A DNA stretch of 64,000 nucleotides, from contig CM053026.1 of the NCBI GenBank assembly GCA_028564925.1, positions 595,134,661 to 595,198,660 of the forward strand, read 5' to 3'. The notes under the pieces are model-generated. The model saw only the letters and a list, made by a program, of their open reading frames with translations. It was not told where the DNA came from and searched no databases. The position numbers were made by a program, and so were the translations under genes. This document shows positions 46,546 to 57,349 of the stretch, piece by piece. The DNA comes from Lithobates sylvaticus (lineage: Eukaryota; Chordata; Amphibia; Anura; Ranidae). The first letter of the stretch is position 1; each line of letters starts with the position of its first letter.

Positions 46546-47636
46546 ACCCGAGGCGCAGAGAGGGAGGAGGACACAGGGAGCCGAGGCGCAGAGAGGGAGG
46601 AGGACACAGGGAGCTGAGGCGCAGAGAGGGAGGAGGACACAGGGAGCCGAGGCGCAGAGAGGGAGGAGGACACAGGGAGCCGAGGCGCAGAGAGGGAGGA
46701 GGACACAGGGAGCCGAGGCGCAGAGAGGGAGGAGGACACAGGGAGCCGAGGCGCAGAGAGGGAGGAGGACACAGGGAGCTGAGGCGCAGAGAGGGAGGAG
46801 GACACAGGGAGCTGAGGCGCAGAGAGGGAGGAGGACACAGGGAGCTGAGGCGCAGAGAGGGAGGAGGACACAGGGAGCTGAGGCGCAGAGAGGGAGGAGG
46901 ACACAGGGAGCTGAGGCGCAGAGAGGGAGGAGGACACAGGGAGTCGAGGCGCAGAGAGGGAGGAGGACACAGGGAGCCGAGGCGCAGAGAGGGAGGAGGA
47001 CACAGGGAGCCGAGGCGCAGAGAGGGAGGAGGACACAGGGAGCCGAGGCGCAGAGAGGGAGGAGGACACAGGGAGCCGAGGCGCAGAGAGGGAGGAGGAC
47101 ACAGGGAGCCGAGGCGCAGAGAGGGAGGAGGACACAGGGAGCTGAGGCGCAGAGAGGGAGGAGGACACAGGGAGCTGAGGCGCAGAGAGGGAGGAGGACA
47201 CAGGGAGCCGAGGCGCAGAGAGGGAGGAGGACACAGGGAGCCGAGGCGCAGAGAGGGAGGAGGACACAGGGAGCTGAGGCGCAGAGAGGGAGGAGGACAC
47301 AGGGAGCTGAGGCGCAGAGAGGGAGGAGGACACAGGGAGCTGAGGCGCAGAGAGGGAGGAGGACACAGGGAGCTGAGGCGCAGAGAGGGAGGAGGACACA
47401 GGGAGCTGAGGCGCAGAGAGGAGGAGGACACAGGGAGCTGAGGCGCAGAGAGGGAGGAGGACACAGGGAGCTGAGGCGCAGAGAGGAGGAGGACACAGGG
47501 AGCTGAGGCGCAGAGAGGGAGGACGACACAGGGAGCTGAGGCGCAGAGAGGGAGGAGGACACAGGGAGCTGAGGCGCAGAGAGGGAGGAGGACACAGGGA
47601 GCTGAGGCGCAGAGAGGGAGGAGGACACAGGGAGCT
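46546..47636. repeat. Minisatellite, 33-bp unit, about 33 copies
   Basis: Unit GAGGCGCAGAGAGGGAGGAG followed by GACACAGGGAGCY. Copies are nearly identical. The main variant is CC against CT before GAGG, and a few units are one base short (47416-47436, 47482-47500). Because 33 is a multiple of 3, all minus-strand frames stay open for hundreds of codons; that is an artefact of the unit. Confidence 0.97.
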
Positions 47637-47798
47637 AAGGTTGCAACTAATTATGTTTAATTTCTACATAAGTGGCAACCATATCATAAAACAAAGAAAG
47701 AAAAGCATTTTACAGGCTATTCGGCCTCATGCACACAGACCTATAAAAAATACTCCAAGTATGATACCAGAAAAAAAAAAACACCTCTAATGAAGCAT

Positions 47799-48492
47799 AT
47801 GAAGGGAGGGTCCCCTGTGGGTTGGACTTTAACGGCGTGGAATTTGTAACCCCAAATAAGGTTAAAAATTATTAAAAATAGAAAAAACGTTTATTACAAA
47901 AGATGCAAAACATCAAGAAATAAAGAATTTCACATATATGACAATATAAAAAAACACCTGGAAACTGTTACAGCAAAACTTGGTACAGTACAAGCTAAAA
48001 ATGTGTTTTATGTCAATTTCTCACACTGATGCGTTTCGGATATAAATGCTTTACTCCTTCCTCAAAAGGTGAGACTATAACATCATTCCTATTATGTATA
48101 GAAAAATATCAGGTCAGGTGATATGTCAGAAATGCAAATCTTCATATAATGATTACATCTTGAATCAAAAAGATCCATACAATTGCAAATAAAGAGTGTA
48201 TAGAAAAAAACTCGCATAGAGAGTACACCAGGTATGGGGACGTTCCAGTACAATTTAAAAGAAACGGCTGGGAGGAGGAGCTTCTTCTTCTTTTTAGCTT
48301 GTACTGTACCAAGTTTTGCTGTAACAGTTTCCAGGTGTTTTTTTATATTGTCATATATGTGAAATTCTTTATTTCTTGATGTTTTGCATCTTTTGTAATA
48401 AACGTTTTTTCTATTTTTAATAATTTTTAACTTTATTTGGGGTTACAAATTCCACGCCGTTAAAGTCCAACCCACAGGGGACCCTCCCTTCA
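47799..48492. mobile_element. Fold-back with 200-bp arms around a hammerhead-like motif
   Basis: Arms 47799-48000 and 48291-48492 are nearly exact inverted copies, starting with GAAGGGAGGGTCCCCTGTGG. The spacer holds GATGCGTTTCGG, i.e. CCGAAACGCATC on the minus strand. Penelope-like elements are known to carry terminal repeats in inverted orientation with hammerheads, so this may be such a pair. No reverse transcriptase is present. Confidence 0.6.
48019..48076 (-). ncRNA. Hammerhead-like motif, decayed core
   Basis: Minus strand: TCTCAC at 48073-48068, a degraded CTTTTGA in place of CTGATGA, AGGAAGGAG, then TCCGAAACGCATC, then GTGTGAGA that pairs with the first block. GGA/TCC could be stem II. 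Confidence 0.4.
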
Positions 48493-49047
48493 TTTTCTTT
48501 ATTATAGGATGTGGCGTAAATTGTAAAATATTTCCCCCTTGAGTATGATATACTCTTGTGTGTCCCTTGCTTAGCCTACACCTTTCTCTAATGAAGCATT
48601 TGCATGAGCATATTGCATTGACAATCATATAATGACTCATTCTATTGGCTAAAATATTAGCCACTAGAATAAAATGACATGCTTTTGGGTGCATTTACGA
48701 ATGTACAGGCTTAATTACGCTGGAAAACTCTCTGAACACAGGTTTAGGACATTTCTATGCCCCTGGATGCAGATCTAAAATATGGCTGTAAATGAAACAC
48801 TGTGCATAGGCACATAAGGAAACAGAAATGAAACAAGAACATTCGGTCATTCAGAGGGCTGCAGCCCGCAAACCAGGAAGGAAGAACGGGTAAAGATAGA
48901 AGACCCGTCAGCAGTAACAGTGCACTGTTGGAGGGCTTTGTTTTACAGGGAAGTTATTTATAATGTGTAGAGATGTAATGCATTCCACTGTAACAGGGCC
49001 AGAAGGTTTTAATCTTAAATTAGGATTTACTACTGCTTTAAGCAGCC
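48493..49047. other. Intron, nothing recognised
   Basis: No supported feature. Confidence 0.45.
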
Positions 49048-49295
49048 CACAGATTATACAATTTTTTGGGCCAAAGAAAATAGCTCGAGTCCCCCATTAA
49101 CACAGTCGGTGTTGATGGAGAAATCACAATGATCACTTCTGACAGCTATAGTTGCCAGCAGTGGTCGAATAAAAAAAAATCCGATAGGCTGGTTGTACTA
49201 AAGTCAATCGATGGAATGACTGCAGTACACCCAGCCTGCCCATAGATATCTTGGCTGAACCAGCCAAGATTCGATCCATCTATGGCTGGCTTTAG
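49048..49295. repeat. H-like element (GGCTGGC ends)
   Basis: GCAGCCCACAGATTATAC at the left and GATCCATCTATGGCTGGC at the right. Interior CTTGGCTGAACCAGCCAAG hairpin at 49249-49268. Confidence 0.45.
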
Positions 49296-49514
49296 AATCA
49301 GTGTTACTTCCTCTCTCCTAAAACGAGTTCCCTTCTGCCAACATCCTAAGGCTAAACTAGGCAGTAGCAGCAGATGACAATCTGTGTTTACTTCACTCAC
49401 ACAGTAAAAGTCAATGTCTTCTAGAATCTCCAGCATCCCTTTAGAGGTGTAGGATTTTTGAGAGGCGAAACTATAATAAAATAATTATGGCAGTAGATAT
49501 CAATGAGAGAGGCA

Positions 49515-49710
49515 GGAGTTAAGCTGGCCATACACTATACAATTTACGTGTTCAATTTCCTTTACATTTACCTTCAACTATGTAGTGCAAAAGCTGGCGT
49601 GGTTGCATAAAAATTGAAAGTGTTTAGGTTTGACCTCCTATTATATGCTTTTAGTAAATCTAAAGGAAAATTGTACAAGAAAATTGTATAATGTCTGGTC
49701 AGTTTTATGT
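49515..49710. repeat. Left end of an H-like element
   Basis: GCTGGCCATACACTATACAAT as in 7779, with no right partner. It is followed directly by the fold-back at 49711. Confidence 0.4.
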
Positions 49711-50325
49711 CATAATGTAGAGAATACGATTTCCTTTCATTTGAGCCCAGTCTTGCCACACAGATTTACTTGAGGCCTGAGCAATCCTCTTATTGTTCAG
49801 TTAGAGAAATCTTGACAAAGTCTTGCAAACTTTGTCAAAAACACCCCCTTGCTGTGAGTGACAGGTGCATTACATATCATGAACTAGCCTGAGACAGGCA
49901 CATCCTGTGTAAAAAGTTCACAATTCACATCCCCCTCCCCCCCTCCCCTCCCCTCCAGCTCTCCCAGGATTACTGTGTTTTGATTGGATGTTTCTCATCA
50001 TGGGATGCAGTGAACAGTCAGCAGAATATAGACAGACAAGTGATTTAGGGGACATGTATGTAGTCCGAGTAGAACATCCAGTGATCCGATAACCTGTCTC
50101 AGGCTAATGCATGATATGTAAATCACCTGTCACTCACAGCAAGGGGGCGTTTTTTGACAAAGTTTTCAAGACTTTGTCAAGATTTTTCTAACTGAACAAT
50201 AAAAAAGAGGATTGCTCAGGCCTCGAATAAATCTGTGTGGCAAGACTGAGCTCAAATGAAAGGAAATCTTATTCTCTACATTAGGACATCAAAAAAAAAA
50301 AAAAATTGGGTTTACATCCACTTTA
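49711..50325. repeat. K element fold-back with 190-bp arms
   Basis: Arms about 49711-49900 and 50090-50290 pair closely: GTGGCAAGACTGAGC against the complement of GCCCAGTCTTGCCAC, GTGAGTGACAGGTG against CACCTGTCACTCAC. The right terminus GGGTTTACATCCACTTTAA ends in TTAA at 50322-50325. The left terminus is missing. Confidence 0.7.
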
Positions 50326-50339
50326 ACGTTTTTAGAAAT

Positions 50340-51686
50340 CTTGCATCTTAAAACAACAAAAATTGAAGTAATCTCTACTTGCTGAATAAAACTTTGCAAA
50401 AGTAATTTTTTTTTTTCAATCAAATTGGAATTGAGAGATATGCCTTTGCATTTGATAAGTTTGTAGTGTAAAAAAAATAAAATATAAAAAAGTCTGGTGT
50501 TGATTTTTTCTAGCAGCAGAAGTAGTCCCAACTCACTTAAGATAATACAAGGGCATATTTGGCAGTAACATGCAAAATACTGCCACTCCTCCAGTACAGT
50601 GTCTTCAACTTTTTTTTACTGAGGAAAAGAGCTCTTCATTCTTAGAAAAAAAATTTCCATTGCCTCAGTAGTTTTGAAAGCATTCCAAAGTAAACTAAAT
50701 GATATATTCTAGATGTGACCTTATGGGAAGACACTATCTGTACAGAAAATATCTCTTGTTGCAAGTTTCCATAAGAAAAAACAAACGCAGATAAAATGTA
50801 AAAAAAATATTGAAATCCAATCATGAAACAAACACATCGAGGAGCATTTACTAAGAATGGAGCAGCTATGCACTGCAACCAATCAGATCCTAGCTTTCAT
50901 TTTCAAAACTTGACTTAGCAAGATGAAGTTTGAAGCCGATTGGTTATTCACTACTGCTGCTACAGAGTCTGCCTGCTCCAGTTTTAAAAATGTCCACAAA
51001 AAGGTGGTGCACAATTCTTTTTTGCAGCCTTGTGCATAGATGACAGTCCCTTTGGTTTCTATAAGGCTCTGCCTCACACAGAAATCCAGAAAAAGTGATT
51101 CACACCATGGTATGAAGTAAAGTAGAGATAGCTTTTTTCCCCACCTATATAAAATCGGTAGTGCAAAAGATAAGAGCTTTTTGCTCCACCAGCGCAGTGT
51201 TTCAAGGCCCTGAACTGCCTTACTTGTCAAACAAAAATGCCAAAGAAAAGCCAGAGCTTCCCACACTGCCTGGATCGGAAGAAACACAATTACAACAAAT
51301 CCGCTGGCAGCTGTTATCCTTTAGTTGATAAACCTGAACTGCAAAATTTTTTGCCCGATTACTGACATTCTTCCATATTTTGTTGCTACAGAAAGAACTG
51401 CTACCACTGTAGTGCCAGAGAAACCCTGTTTCAACTTCATCATTCATTCCAGAAGTATCAAACTACAACAGGTACTACTGAGAATTTCAGAAAAAGGAGG
51501 CAGGCCAGGCTACAAAGCAGAGACCATAGAAGCCAGATGGCACAGGCTGGTGTACTGATAAATGCAGCTGTTGAAGTGCTTAAAGGGTGGCACAGGATTG
51601 TGTAGATTTTGAATACTTTTTAGCTGGGAGGGCAATACATTACAGCTGCAACAGATAAAAGATAGAAAGAGAACAATTATCCTATA
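50340..51686. other. Intron, no recognised repeat
   Basis: One of the longer repeat-poor stretches. The minus-strand frame at 50883-51287 (134 codons) is the longest here but shows no domain and does not match the FBXW7 beta exon as I remember it. Confidence 0.4.
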
Positions 51687-52094
51687 TTAACCACTTAAGC
51701 CCCGGACCAATTTGCAGCCAAAGGACCAGGCCCCTTTTTGCGATTCGGCACTGCGTCGCTTTAACTGACAATTGCGCGGTCGTGCGACATGGCTCCCAAA
51801 CAAAATTGGCGTCCTTTTTTCCCACAAATAGAGCTTTCTTTTGGTGGTATTTGACCACCTCTGCGGTTTTTATTTTTTGCGCAACAAAAAAAAAGGAGCT
51901 GAATTTTTTAAAAAATTTCAATATTTTTGCTATAATAAATATCCCCCAAAAATATATAAAAAAAATGTTTTTCCTCAGTTTAGGCCGATACGTATTCTTC
52001 TACATATTTTTGGTAAAAAAATAAATAAAATAAATCGCAATTGGCGATTGTTTGGTTTGCGCAAAAGTTATAGCGTTTACAAAATAAGGGATAG
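51687..52094. repeat. P element, truncated at a (GA)n tract
   Basis: TTAACCACTTAAGCCCCGGACC, then GCGTCGCTTTAACTGACAATT and AAATAGAGCTTTCTTTTGG. Stops at 52094 in GGGATAGTAGAGAG. Confidence 0.75.
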
Positions 52095-52116
52095 TAGAGA
52101 GAGAGAGAGAGGTAGC

Positions 52117-52196
<80 letters not shown>

Positions 52197-52197
52197 A

Positions 52198-52232
<35 letters not shown>
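52095..52232. repeat. (GA)n microsatellite
   Basis: About 135 bp of GA with brief interruptions (GGTAGCTA, ACGGCAA, ACAAATA). Confidence 0.97.
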
Positions 52233-52237
<5 letters not shown>

Positions 52238-53074
52238 CCACACCTGTACACCCCCAAAGGGTGCTAGACTGTGTCCGAGTGAGGGCAAGCCCTACCACCT
52301 TCCTGTACTACAGCCATCCAAGTACATTCAGCAGTCAGAGTTATGCCGCGTACACACGTGCAGACTTTTGCCGGCGGACCTAGTCCAGCGGACAATCCCG
52401 CGGGACTTTCCAGCTAGGTCCGCTGGACTTTCCGAGCGTGTGGACTTGCCCACACACGCACGGACTTCTCCAGCGGATAATCCGCCGGCCAAAAGTCCGC
52501 GGGACTTTTGAAAATGAACGGACTTGCCCACACACGGAGCAGTCCGTTCATTTCGAACGTAACTTCAGGTTACGTAGCTAGCGTAGGCAGTAAATGCCGC
52601 GGCGCTAGCTCCGTAAGCTGGCATGGATTTAAAGGGAATCCCCACGCCGAAAAAACGGCGTGGGGGTTCCCCCCAAATCCAAGTCAGACCCTCATCCGAG
52701 CACGCAGCCTGGCAGGCCAGGAAAGGGGTGGGGACGAACGAGCGCCCCCCCCCCCCTCCTGAGCCGTACCAGGCCGCGTGCCCTCAACATGGGGGGTGCC
52801 CTGGGGAAAGGGGGGCCGTGCGGCCCCCCCACCCCAAAGCACCTTGTCCCCATGTTGATGAGGACAAGGGCCTCTTCCCGACAACCCTGGCCGTTGGTTG
52901 TCGGGGTCTGCGGGCGGGGGCTTATCGGAATCTGGGAGCCCCCTTTAATAAGGGGGCCCCCAGATCCCGGCCCCCCACCCTATGTGAATGAGTATGGGGT
53001 ACGATGTACCCCTACCCATTCACCTAAGGTGTAAAATGTAAAGTACAAAAACACACTCACTTTTGAAAAAATAT

Positions 53075-53080
53075 TTTATT
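53075..53080 (-). terminator. Poly(A) signal, left arm
   Basis: AATAAA on the minus strand followed by a GTGAGTGTGTTTTTG-type GT-rich element, as a functional 3' end would have. Confidence 0.55.
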
Positions 53081-53340
53081 GCACTGCTCCGGGGGTCTTC
53101 TTCCGTCTTGGGGGTCTTCTCGCCGGACTCCTCCGCCATTTACCAAGCTCTTTTACCGAGCGGGGGAAGTCCGGCTACCTTCTTCGTCGTCGCTGCCGTC
53201 GTCTGGGGTCTCGATCCGCCTTCGGGGGTCTTCCGGGGGTCTCTTCTGTTCTTGCGGCGGTCGTCGTCTTCCGCGCCGCCGGCGCCTTCTTCTTCTTGTC
53301 CTTCTTCTTCCGATGTTGACCCGACGCTCTCTCTGCCCGG
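53075..53340 (-). other. Leftward transcribed unit of the M palindrome (hypothetical)
   Basis: Mirror of the rightward unit: Lys/Arg-rich open stretch on the minus strand ending at AATAAA (53080-53075). It differs from its twin near 53135-53165, where the two arms have diverged by small insertions. Confidence 0.35.
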
Positions 53341-53366
53341 AATGCTTGTGCCGCGCTGCGCTGAGA

Positions 53367-53428
53367 CTTATATAGGGGCATGGGGACAGGGTCACATGCA
53401 CATGTCACATGGTGACCCCGCCCCCTTG
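53367..53428 (-). promoter_or_regulatory. Leftward core promoter in the M palindrome
   Basis: TATATAAG on the minus strand at 53374-53367, preceded by a GC box (GGGGGCGGGG, from CCCCGCCCCC at 53416-53425) and CATGTGACATGTGC. The mirror image of the rightward unit. Confidence 0.55.
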
Positions 53429-53468
53429 TGTTGTCAAAGTCCCGGAGGATGCTGGGACTGTGACATCG

Positions 53469-53531
53469 CAAGGGGGCGGGGTCACCATGTGACATGAACA
53501 TGTGACCCTGTCCCCCATGTCCCTATATAAG
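53469..53531 (+). promoter_or_regulatory. Rightward core promoter in the M palindrome
   Basis: GGGGGCGGGG at 53472-53481, TCACATG/CATGTGA direct and inverted motifs, then CTATATAAG at 53523-53531. Transcription would start near 53555. The first ATG after that is at about 53753; at the place where an early start might be expected both arms read ATC. Confidence 0.55.
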
Positions 53532-53554
53532 TCCCAGCGCAGAGCGGCACAGGC

Positions 53555-53845
53555 ATTCCGGGCAGAGAGAGCGTCGGGTCAACATCGGAAGAAGAACAAG
53601 AAGAAGGACAAGAAGAAGAAGAAGGCGCCGGCGGCGCGGAAGACGACGACCGCCGCAAGAACAGAAGAGACCCCCGGAAGACCCCCGAAGGCGGATCGAG
53701 ACCCCCAGACGACGGCGGCGACGACGAAGAAGGTAGCCGGACTCCTCCGTTCATGAAAGAGCTAGGTAAAAGAGCAGAAGAGAGCGGAGGAGTCCGGCGA
53801 GAAGACCCCCAAGACGGAAGAAGACCCCCGGAGCAGTGCAATAAA
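53555..53845 (+). other. Rightward transcribed unit of the M palindrome (hypothetical)
   Basis: Between the TATA box and AATAAA lies an open stretch rich in Lys, Arg, Ala and Pro (KKNKKKDKKKKKAPAARK type). It has no ATG downstream of the TATA box, so it may be non-coding RNA or may use a non-ATG start. A later short frame starts at 53753. No family recognised. Confidence 0.35.
53840..53845 (+). terminator. Poly(A) signal, right arm
   Basis: AATAAA followed within about 20 bases by GTGTGTGTGTTTTTTG, a good GT-rich downstream element. Confidence 0.6.
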
Positions 53846-54614
53846 ATATTTTTTCAAAAGTGTGTGTGTTTTTTGTACTTTACATTTTACACCTTAGGTG
53901 AATGGGTAGGGGTACATCGTACCCCATACTCATTCACATAGGGTGGGGGGCCGGGATCTGGGGGCCCCTTATTAAAGGGGGTTCCCAGATTCCGATAAGC
54001 CCCCGCCCGCAGACCCCGACAACCAACGGCCAGGGTTGTCGGGAAGAGGCCCTTGTCCTCATCAACATGGGACAAGGTGCTTTGGGGTGGGGGGGCCGCA
54101 CGGCCCCCTTTCCCCAGGGCACCCCCCATGTTGAGGGCACGCGGCCTGGTACGGCTCAGGAGGGGGGGGGCGCTCGTTCGTCCCCACCCCTTTCCTGGCC
54201 TGCCAGGCTGCGTGCTCGGATGAGGGTCTGACATGGATTTGGGGGGAGCCCCCACGCCGTTTTTTTCGGCGTGGGGAGTCCCTTTAAATCCATGCCAGGT
54301 CACGGAGCTAGCGCGGCGGCAGTAACTGCCTACGCTAGCTACGTAACCTGAAGTCACGTGCTAAATGAACGGACTTGCCGATGAGCGGCAAGTCCGTTCA
54401 TTTCAAAAGTCCCGCGGACTTGCCCACTAACGGCGGGATTGTCCGCCGGACTGCCAAGTCCAGCGGATAATTTTAAAACCAAACTTAAAACTTTGGTCCG
54501 CTGGACTTTGGCGCCAAAAAGTCCGCCGGCGCCCACACACGAGGGGATTATCCGCTGGACTTCAGTCCAGAGGATAATCCCGCGGGATTGTCCCTTCGTG
54601 TGTACGCGGCTTTA

Positions 54615-55145
54615 GGAATGGAGTGACTTAGTCAATTCGTTGGAGTGGAACCAGTCAGTCCATTGGTGCCATTTTTGTAGTGTATGTGCTTTACTGTGGT
54701 GTCGAAGTGTCAAGGTAGTTTTGTGGATAAAGTGTTCGTGCGGTCCCGGCTTTAAAGTCAGTGACGTCAGCCGACCGTGGCCTATAGCTTTCTTTAAATA
54801 CAAGGAAACAAAATTATGCTCAAACAAAACACAAGAAAAAAAAAAATCTATGGTCAAATCGAGCATGGAACTGTGCAACAGCCAAAATAAAAGTCCATCT
54901 GCCTCTACCATTATTGGCAATTTATGCCAAAGTCTTTTAGTTCTACAATCCCAAAATATAGAAAAAAACGCTACCAGCGCACAAGTCCCAGCTTGCCAAA
55001 TTCCTGTCAGCCAAGTTCAAAGAATTAGCTTTGATGAGGGCACACATCACAAGGAATTGTTTCTAATAGGCTTGTATTTTCAGATGGACTGCAGCTTCTC
55101 GTGAGGTACCAAGTAGATCCAAAATAACTCATAAAACAGAACAGA
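54615..55145. other. Intron, nothing recognised
   Basis: Frames at 54612-54920 (minus) and 54640-55104 (plus) overlap on opposite strands with no family features. Confidence 0.45.
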
Positions 55146-55630
55146 ACAGAAGAAGCATGATCCCAATAAAACAGAGTAGTTTATAAAAATGCAAAACAAA
55201 GCACACTTGGATCAGTGGCTTCCAGGGATAAGCAGGATCCAAGGTGTATCACAGCAGCAACTACACAAGATCCTATGGCCACAGCTAGACCCGCCACCTT
55301 AGAACCTCATGACACTGACAGCATGGGGATGAAGGGCTGGTAACGTGTTTGATAAATTTGTGTTTTTACTCTGAAACGCGTTACCAGCCCTTTATCCCCA
55401 TGCTGTCAGTGTCATGAGATTCCAAGGTGGCGGGGTCTAGCTGCAACCATTGACTGTTTTCATCTGTCTTCCCATGGATTACCTTGTGCCGGCCATAGGA
55501 TCCTGTGTGGTTGCCTCTGTGATGCACCTTAAATCCTGCTTATCCCTAGTAGCCTTTGATGTAAGTGTGCTTTGTTATGCATTTTAATAAACAACTCTCT
55601 ATATTTCATTGGGATCAAGCTTCTGTTTTT
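55146..55630. mobile_element. Fold-back with about 200-250 bp arms
   Basis: Left arm 55146-55345 and right arm 55380-55630 pair through CATGACACTGACAGCATGGGG, GGATAAGCAGGAT and GCAAAACAAAGCACACTT. The loop contains CTGAAACGCG, like the 3' half of Penelope-type hammerheads, without the CTGATGA half. Confidence 0.55.
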
Positions 55631-55644
55631 CGGTTTTCTCAATC

Positions 55645-56632
55645 TTACAATGTAAACAATGTAACTTCTCCAGTGCACATTGCTTCATCATGTGTTATAT
55701 AGAGTGCCCTCTATTTATAAAAGGTCTTTACCATGGTTTCATGGGTACTGTCAGTTTTAATTAAGATTGTAATCATAGGAAATTGTGTCTGACAAGATAA
55801 TTATACTGTCTGGATTTATAAACAAAAGTTAGACAGCAACAAATGCTCCATAATCAAACACATCACAAATCCCGCACAAGCCTAACTATAATGAAGCCAG
55901 TGGTACTCTAAGAGGGCTTTCAGGAAACCTGCATTGTTAGCACGTCAAGCCTGTTACATCCAAGCGATTCTCCGGTGTAATCAGACCCTATGTAATTCAC
56001 ACCAACCACTGCAGACCAAAGCCGCAAATGACAAGAAAACTGCCTGACCTGGCAGCCACTCGGATCCACCGATCTTAAAGGCTGAATAAAACAAGGGTAA
56101 ATGTCAGGAGAGATACAAGGATACCATAGCTTCCAGAAGCATTGTTACATAGCACCCATACACAAGGCAAGAATGTCTGCCCATACAAACGATTAAAGGG
56201 TTTAGAAAAGCAGCATTAAAATACATGTATGAATGCAAAGCATGTAGCCTACGATGACCTTCTCATGCTCAGACAGCGATTTTTTCATCCTGTTGAGTTG
56301 TGCCATTTCACTTCTATTCTAGGAGATTGATTTTCTTCCACCAGAAGTGGAATACAGAAGTAAAACTTTATTTATTTACTATTTTCTGTGACTGTTCTGC
56401 TACTGCAATTTACAAATTCCCAAGCAAAAAATAGAGAGCAAGTATAGTCTCCCCATTAGTTTGGTTGTACAGAATATATAGAAATCAAGATCCACAATCC
56501 CACATTTCCACAGCTTCTGAAGGACAAAAACACAAAAAATGCACACTGACAGACAAAGAATTTGCATTTATATCACCACACTTATGTTGTGTTGACAACT
56601 ACTAATCCATCTGCTGGGATGACTTTTAAGGC
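55645..56632. other. Intron, nothing recognised
   Basis: AT-rich, no supported feature. Confidence 0.5.
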
Positions 56633-56635
56633 CCC

Positions 56636-56830
56636 TTTCACACATGTGGACCGTTCAGATCCGCATGTCAGTTTTTTTCAACCGTAGTGTCCCCCGCCTT
56701 TATGCCCCCCCCCCCCCCAAAAGCAGTCTCCTCAGCCCCCCCCCATAGCAGTGTCATTTGCCCTCTGACACATGGACTCTACCCCCCCCCCCCCCCCCCA
56801 TTTCATTTCCTGTGCCAACACACACACACA
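56636..56830. repeat. H element left end followed by C-rich runs
   Basis: GGCCCCTTTCACACATGTGG at 56632-56651 opens an H element that loses its pattern after 56680. C runs lie at 56706-56718 and 56784-56799. Confidence 0.5.
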
Positions 56831-57349
56831 GTAGTGACCTTTACATGTTCCCCCCAAAGAAGCGTCCTCTGTCGCCGTCACCTCATCCACCAGTGTGTAG
56901 ATACCACTCTCCTACCTTATAACTGGTTTAAAGCAGAGCAGAGAGATGGAGGCAGCACAGTACTGTAAGGAGGGCAGGAGCTGCAGGAGTTAATCTTTCA
57001 TATAAATAAGCTGGTGATGGTTCAGACACAGCAACCAATCACCTGCTTGTTAACTTGAAAGGTTAACTGAGGCAGCTCCCACTCCTGCCCTCCGTCCAGT
57101 AATGTACTGCCTCCAACTCTCCTGTGAAGATGAGAGTGCTGGGGGCAGAATGAAAGGATCGGCTAAGCAGGGACATGTTTGCGATCTACCCGGCTGACTG
57201 CAGTCGATGGGTAGATCGCAATTGACAGCTTGCCGACGCCCGCTTTATAACAAAAGGAACAGTTTTGTTCCGTTTGGGATCCAGGTTTTGCATAAACTAA
57301 TAACAGTGGATCACTGTGTGCACCCCCATCAATATTAAACGGTATGTAA

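Larger units (their letters stand above)
52344..54611. mobile_element. M element, 2.27 kb near-perfect palindrome with two divergent units
   Basis: Ends TGCCGCGTACACACG and CGTGTGTACGCGGC(T), with TTA at 52341-52343 and 54612-54614. The two halves (52344-53428 and 53469-54611) are inverted copies round a 40-bp centre. Each half holds, going outwards: a GC box, TATATAAG, an Arg/Lys-rich open stretch, AATAAA with a GT-rich tail, then GC-rich hairpins such as CCACGCCG...CGGCGTGG. No transposase is visible. Ends and subterminal GGACTT blocks match the 422-bp element at 16554-16975. TTA duplication suggests PIF/Harbinger mobilisation. Confidence 0.85.

Noticed and set aside
46438-47628. Open frames of 300-400 codons on the minus strand
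   Set aside because: They are an artefact of a 33-bp tandem unit without stops. All three minus frames are long at the same place and the peptide is a plain 11-residue repeat.
46546-47636. CRISPR array
   Set aside because: Units are contiguous with no spacers, and the host is a vertebrate.
50883-51287. Candidate FBXW7 beta first exon
   Set aside because: 134 codons on the correct strand, but it does not match the mammalian beta N-terminus as I remember it, and no donor in the right frame was found.
51980-52298. Ser/Leu-rich peptides
   Set aside because: Translation of a (GA)n microsatellite.
52980-53500. Overlapping 80-140 codon frames in the M palindrome taken as real proteins
   Set aside because: They come from GC-rich, stop-poor inverted sequence; frames overlap on both strands. 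Kept only as hypothetical transcribed units.
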